DNA of 64,000 nt from Ecdyonurus torrentis (Eukaryota > Arthropoda > Insecta > Ephemeroptera > Heptageniidae), in contig OX439127.1 of NCBI GenBank assembly GCA_949318235.1, positions 12,949,355-13,013,354 on the forward strand, given 5' to 3'. Below the pieces are notes generated by a model. That model did no database searches, had not been told where the DNA came from, and saw only the letters and a program-made list of their open reading frames with translations. Shown here in pieces: positions 62,101-64,000 of the stretch (position 1 is the stretch's first letter; every line of letters starts with the position of its first letter). The translations under genes and the position numbers were made by a program.

Positions 62101-64000
62101 AGAACCGGTTCTAAGAATGTTCTTAATTTAATTATAGTAATTAATAAATTATTATTATTATTATTATTAATAATTATGTCTATTAGTATTATTAGGCGAA
62201 ATCAATTAACCTCCTTATTTAACCAAACTGTTTTAAAGTACACGCAGTAAGTTATAATGTTTGTTTGTAGCCAGCATTAAAGTATACGTAAAAAATCTTT
62301 TAAAACATTTTATCGATAATTTTTAATTGTGATTGGAATACTAGAATACTAGAATTATAATTTAAAATAATTTTCGAATTTGAAGGTATGATTTATATTT
62401 TACACGTGACGTCGAAACATATTTTTCATGCTACACAGTGTGAAATATATAACAATATATTATAAATGCATTGTATTTTATTATTGTATTTTATTTTACT
62501 TTTTTTTTTCTATAAAATATTACTTATTAAGATCGTAGGTATATATGACGCACGTACCCTAATATTTTTTCCAAATTCTCGTTCCGCCGTGTCTTTTTAT
62601 TTTAAAACAAAACTGTGGCCACCCCTTTGTTGCCTTATTTCTTAAAATAAAATTAAGAACCGTTAAAACCGGTTCTTGGAAGTGGTTCTTTAAGAAGCGG
62701 TTCTTAAAAACCGATTTATGAAAAGCGGTTCTGAAGAACCGGTTCTAGAAAGCGGTTCTTAAGAACCGGTTCTGAGAACCGGTTCTTGAGAGAGGTTCTT
62801 AAGAACCGGTTCTTAAGAGCGGTTCTTAAGAACCGGTTCTAAGAACCGGTTCTTGAAAGCGGTTCTTAAGAACCGGTTCTTGAGAACCGGTTCTTAAAAT
62901 AGGTTCTTAAGAACCGGTTCTAAGAACCGGTTCTTAAAAGCGGTTCTTAAGAACCGGTTCTTAAGAACCGGTTCTTAAAAAAGGTTCTTAAGAACCGGTT
63001 CTCAGAACCGGTTCTTGGAAGCGGTTCCTAAGAACCGGTTCTTAAGAACCGGTTCTTAAAAATGGTTCTTAAAAATGGTTCTTAAGAACCGGTTCTAAGA
63101 ACCGGTTCTTGGAAGCAGTTCTTAAGAACCGGTTCTTGAGAACCGGTTCTTAAAATAGGTTCTTAAGAACCGGTTCTCAGAACCGGTTCTTGGAAGCGGT
63201 TCTTAAGAACCGGTTCTTGAGAACCGGTTCTTAAAATAGGTTCTTAAGAACCGGTTCTCAGAACCGGTTCTTAAGAACCGGTTCTTGGCAGTTCTAAGAA
63301 CCGGAACCGGTTCCGGTTCCGGTCCCTGTTTTAAAGACAAAAAATACACCAACATCAGGCCGAGGTCTTCTTATGACCACTGCTGACACTCAAATCTCTC
63401 ATACCAAAATAGTCATATCAGTGGTTTGGTTACTTTCCAACATGGGCAATATAGAAGCGATGTCTTTAAACAAAGCTCTTTGGTGGCAGTATGATGTCAA
63501 TAACTATACTGCATTAAACAAACTAAAAACATATTTTGCAGAAATAAATTATTTTGAATTTTCTATGATCACAGTTCTTTTCTGCAATGTATGTTTTATT
63601 TTATTTTTTATTTTTTGATTTTTTTTTTGATTTTTTTTTGATTTTTTTTTTCTGAGAAAACAAATATGATTTATTTATTTAATTAATTGGAAATTTGTGT
63701 AATATTTTTGTATTCTGTTTGTTTTTGGTCAAATAAATCATACTAAATCCTTGCTTTCAATTTTATTGACTGCAGTTAATGAAAAAACTGAGATTTGCAA
63801 AAGCTTTTTGTTTGATGTGTTAAGCAGCTTCAAAGGGTAGGTTTAACGCTGTATCAAAACTAAATTAAAAATTATTACGTGGTTAGGGAATCAACCTTAT
63901 GTGCACCCTGGCTCTATCACCAGCACTGGAAGGCAGCGCATTGGCCAAAGTACGGCTACCTCAACACATGGTGCTCAGCTCATTGGAGGAGGCATTTCTC
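48278..64000 (+). CDS. CARM1: Gene 2: CARM1/PRMT4 histone-arginine methyltransferase (11 exons, 3' end outside window)
   Basis: Exons: 48278-48410, 51309-51443, 52402-52505, 53922-54137, 58217-58394, 58550-58640, 58707-58879, 58976-59198, 59312-59499, 59569-59661, 63887-64000+. They give 549 residues in one frame. Residues 1-112 match the CARM1 PH-like N-terminal domain. The catalytic core begins at [18 protein letters not shown] (125). SAM motif I is [15 protein letters not shown] (160-174), with E187 for the ribose; the double-E loop is [12 protein letters not shown] (E230, E239); the THW loop is THWYQV (386-391). Numbering runs 28 below human CARM1. Residues about 430-549 start the C-terminal activation region. 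The enzyme makes asymmetric dimethylarginine on histone H3 and on splicing/transcription cofactors, using S-adenosylmethionine. All catalytic residues are intact, so it should be active. Introns 8 and 10 use GC donors. The protein is incomplete only because the window ends. Confidence 0.96.
48411..51105 (+). other. CARM1 intron 1
   Basis: 2.9 kb in all, ending with the Tc1-like MITE. No coding region or recognised regulatory element seen in the rest. Confidence 0.6.
51108..51227. mobile_element. Tc1-like MITE, copy 1
   Basis: TA, then CAGCTCTGGCCAAAAGTTCC, and at the right its inverse ending GGCCAGAGCTG, then TA (TSDs 51106-51107, 51228-51229). 120 bp. The ends resemble Tc1-type termini. Contains an extra GC-only patch (agcggcggccgct) missing from copy 2. 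CARM1 intron 1, about 80 bp before exon 2. Confidence 0.85.
51309..51443 (+). CDS. CARM1: CARM1 exon 2
   Basis: The acceptor is tggttgtag|AT and the donor is AAAG|GTAAAA (weak). Phase in 1, out 1. It encodes residues 45-89, including the conserved block [18 protein letters not shown] of the PH-like domain. Confidence 0.9.
51485..51583. mobile_element. Short palindromic MITE
   Basis: GGGGGCTGATTCTGTAACTT at the left is repeated inverted at the right (AAGTTACAGAATCAGCCCCC). 99 bp in CARM1 intron 2, 41 bp after exon 2. Confidence 0.8.
52005..52315. mobile_element. 310-bp hairpin MITE, copy 1 (upstream of CARM1 exon 3)
   Basis: AAGGCGTAGAACACCTTGAA at the left is inverted at the right (ttaaagtgttctacgcttt), flanked by TA (52003-52004, 52316-52317). 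It is palindromic over nearly its whole length, with cggagtcattgatttttaat against attagaaatcaatgactcag. Centre near 52,155. Confidence 0.88.
52402..52505 (+). CDS. CARM1: CARM1 exon 3
   Basis: The acceptor is caatgttgcag|AT and the donor is TTTCAA|GTGAGT. Phase in 1, out 0. It encodes residues 90-124 (end of the PH-like domain and the linker [17 protein letters not shown]). It is 104 nt long, so skipping it would shift the frame. It lies between two hairpin MITEs. Confidence 0.93.
52675..52984. mobile_element. 310-bp hairpin MITE, copy 2 (downstream of CARM1 exon 3)
   Basis: Same family as the element at 52,005: AAGGCGTAGAACACC and GGTGTTCTACGCCTT ends, TA at 52673-52674 and 52985-52986. The arms match better here than in copy 1, which suggests a younger insertion. 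Carries two perfect TGACGTCA sites (52802-52809, 52850-52857). Confidence 0.9.
52990..53566. mobile_element. Diverged copy of the TTAA element, interrupted
   Basis: acatatttgacataactaaa (53,040) is also present in the element at 23,036-23,427, and the right end (gtgagatatcaattggaaacctaccccttaa, ending 53,566) matches the right end there. About 400 bp between, including a 22-nt G tract, is unrelated. It is a degraded, interrupted copy in CARM1 intron 3. Confidence 0.45.
53922..54137 (+). CDS. CARM1: CARM1 exon 4 (SAM-binding motif I)
   Basis: The acceptor is tttgcttgcag|TTT and the donor is GCTGAA|GTAAGA. Phases 0 and 0. It encodes residues 125-196: the YF/Y motif [11 protein letters not shown], motif I with G165-A-G167-S-G169, and E187 in YAVEAST. 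Confidence 0.97.
54202..55498. mobile_element. TIR element with about 150-bp inverted ends
   Basis: tatatcgatgcttccgcgtc at the left is inverted exactly at the right (gacgcggaagcatcgatata). The terminal repeats run about 150-175 bp and include gcgacccgcagagcaagtgc. The AT-rich 950-bp interior has no ORF of note. CARM1 intron 4. Confidence 0.85.
55856..55966. mobile_element. Tc1-like MITE, copy 2
   Basis: Near-identical to the element at 51,108 (shared cgttttctcataaagataac), same orientation, left TA at 55854-55855; the right TA is mutated to tg. 111 bp. CARM1 intron 4. Confidence 0.85.
56110..56660. mobile_element. Palindromic element (boundaries approximate)
   Basis: tttataatcacacaaaatca (56,242) is inverted near 56,510 (ctgattttgtgtgattataa), and tacatttgtgtattgatg pairs with catatcaatacaaaagtgta further out. 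Inner arms include ggtagctgttgcaactc. No ORF. CARM1 intron 4. Confidence 0.65.
56775..57320 (+). pseudogene. Non-LTR retrotransposon reverse transcriptase relic
   Basis: In CARM1 intron 4. One frame carries [15 protein letters not shown] (the RT block 'xVYAAFxDLEKAY' near the catalytic region). After an internal deletion and frameshift, another frame carries [19 protein letters not shown] and [20 protein letters not shown], typical of the RT C-terminal end of RTE/Jockey-like elements. A further frame shift is followed by WLGHVDRT and several stops. The YxDD-containing middle is absent. It is 5'-truncated, internally deleted and dead. It has the same strand as CARM1. Confidence 0.8.
57402..58049. 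mobile_element. TIR element with TA duplication
   Basis: TA then CAGGGTTGGGCTGGCAAAT; at the right atttgctggcccatccctg then TA (57400-57401, 58050-58051). Terminal repeats about 110 bp, including cgtgattttctttc and gaaagaaaatcacg. The interior carries an unrecognised moderate-GC piece (57,500-57,715) and a long A tract. CARM1 intron 4. Confidence 0.8.
58217..58394 (+). CDS. CARM1: CARM1 exon 5 (double-E loop)
   Basis: The acceptor is atgttttag|GCT and the donor is CCTAGTG|GTAAGT. Phase in 0, out 1. It encodes residues 197-255, including catalytic E230 and E239 in [18 protein letters not shown]. The preceding 4.1-kb intron carries several mobile elements. Confidence 0.97.
58550..58640 (+). 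CDS. CARM1: CARM1 exon 6
   Basis: The acceptor is ttatttgcag|GG and the donor is TTCTG|GTAACA. Phase in 1, out 2. It encodes residues 256-285 ([20 protein letters not shown]). A 155-nt intron precedes it and a 66-nt intron follows. Confidence 0.95.
58707..58879 (+). CDS. CARM1: CARM1 exon 7
   Basis: The acceptor is tttaaacag|G and the donor is AGGATAG|GTTAGG. Phase in 2, out 1. It encodes residues 286-343, containing [13 protein letters not shown] and [12 protein letters not shown], the dimerisation-arm region in CARM1 structures. Confidence 0.95.
58976..59198 (+). CDS. CARM1: CARM1 exon 8 (THW loop), GC splice donor
   Basis: The acceptor is gttcatgcag|AG; phase in 1, out 2. It encodes residues 344-417, including [12 protein letters not shown] and [15 protein letters not shown]. 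The donor is AACAAGAG|GCAAGTG. Only this GC donor joins to the next exon in frame to give the conserved NKRQSYD; the nearby GT (after AGGCAA) leads at once to a stop. Confidence 0.93.
59312..59499 (+). CDS. CARM1: CARM1 exon 9
   Basis: The acceptor is tttggttgcag|A and the donor is GTCAAG|GTAAGA. Phase in 2, out 1. It encodes residues 418-480, with [12 protein letters not shown] and [18 protein letters not shown], the end of the methyltransferase beta-barrel and the start of the C-terminal tail. Confidence 0.95.
59569..59661 (+). CDS. CARM1: CARM1 exon 10, GC splice donor
   Basis: The acceptor is aatgttacag|CT; phase in 1, out 1. It encodes residues 481-511 ([19 protein letters not shown]...NLINLA). 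The donor is GGCAG|GCAAGTG, a GC donor identical over eight bases to that of exon 8. If the intron is retained, the frame runs 17 more codons to TAA at 59714 (protein ending TFPEL). Confidence 0.85.
59813..59820 (+). other. CARM1: Possible alternative CARM1 terminal exon
   Basis: A strong acceptor (ttattttgtgttgcag) lies 151 nt after the exon 10 GC donor. Spliced to it, exon 10 reads ...NLINLAAK and stops at TAG 59818-59820, giving a 513-residue protein without the C-terminal activation region. An AATAAA at 60684-60689 could end such a transcript. This is inference from splice-site quality only. Confidence 0.3.
60684..60689 (+). terminator. Candidate poly(A) signal for a short CARM1 isoform
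   Basis: AATAAA in gtaaataaaatt, about 860 nt past the alternative stop at 59820. It would only matter if the short terminal exon is used; otherwise it is inside intron 10. Confidence 0.2.
61371..63328. mobile_element. Non-autonomous hAT element built of GGTTCTTAAGAACC arrays
   Basis: The ends are a 14-bp inverted repeat, CAGGGACCGGAACC at the left and its complement at the right (GGTTCCGGTCCCTG). An exact 8-bp target-site duplication, TTTTAAAG, sits at 61363-61370 and 63329-63336. CAGGG ends plus an 8-bp duplication are diagnostic of hAT elements. Both subterminal parts (61,400-62,118 and 62,655-63,310) are arrays of the self-complementary 14-mer GGTTCTTAAGAACC with short spacers such as TTGGAAGC and TTGAGAGC. 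The 530-bp AT-rich centre has no transposase ORF. It lies in CARM1 intron 10. Confidence 0.92.
63337..63886 (+). other. CARM1 intron 10, 3' part
   Basis: From the right target duplication of the hAT element to exon 11. AT-rich with T tracts; an 81-codon frame at 63,373 shows no recognisable feature. Confidence 0.5.
63887..64000 (+). CDS. CARM1: CARM1 exon 11 (partial, runs off window)
   Basis: The acceptor is ttacgtggttag|GG, with a weak polypyrimidine tract. Joined to exon 10 in phase 1 it reads [19 protein letters not shown] then ...[10 protein letters not shown], open to the window edge. This resembles the C-terminal activation region of arthropod and vertebrate CARM1 (His/Gly/Ser/Thr-rich). 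The frame match and composition support it, but the 4.2-kb intron and the weak acceptor lower confidence. Confidence 0.78.

Overview
This is nuclear DNA from an animal. It is AT-rich and very dense in microsatellites and small DNA transposons, and its genes are split by introns with GT-AG (two of them GC-AG) borders. The long (TA)n, (GA)n, (CA)n and tetranucleotide tracts, an RTE/Jockey-like retrotransposon relic and the style of the two proteins suggest an arthropod, perhaps a crustacean. The species cannot be named from the sequence.

Two protein-coding genes can be rebuilt exon by exon, both on the + strand. Gene 1 (coding exons from 15,718 to 40,344) has six coding exons joined in frame. 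It encodes a 247-residue secreted protein with a signal peptide, 14 cysteines, two N-glycosylation sequons and a hydrophobic C-terminal tail that looks like a GPI-anchor signal. Its first intron is about 15.3 kb. Gene 2 (48,278 to beyond the right edge) is the CARM1/PRMT4 arginine methyltransferase. Eleven exons give about 549 residues: a PH-like N-terminal domain, the complete catalytic core (SAM motif I, double-E loop, THW loop) and the start of the C-terminal activation region, which runs off the window. Introns 8 and 10 both open with the non-canonical donor AG|GCAAGTG, and the region after exon 10 allows alternative C-termini.

Layout: 1-15,229 is intergenic, holding SINE-like pieces, a TA-flanked terminal-inverted-repeat (TIR) element, a GC-rich island with an (AAAAG)n tail, a tRNA-headed SINE, a hAT-like element and a large foldback element. 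Gene 1 follows (15.2-40.6 kb), with introns full of microsatellites and several TIR elements. A gene-poor stretch (40.6-48.2 kb) comes next. CARM1 (48.3-64.0 kb) has introns packed with at least nine palindromic or TIR elements, including two near-identical 310-bp hairpins on either side of exon 3 and a 1,958-bp hAT element (exact 8-bp target-site duplication) made mostly of arrays of the palindrome GGTTCTTAAGAACC. The two genes have no obvious shared function; one is a cell-surface or secreted product and the other a nuclear/cytoplasmic coactivator methyltransferase.
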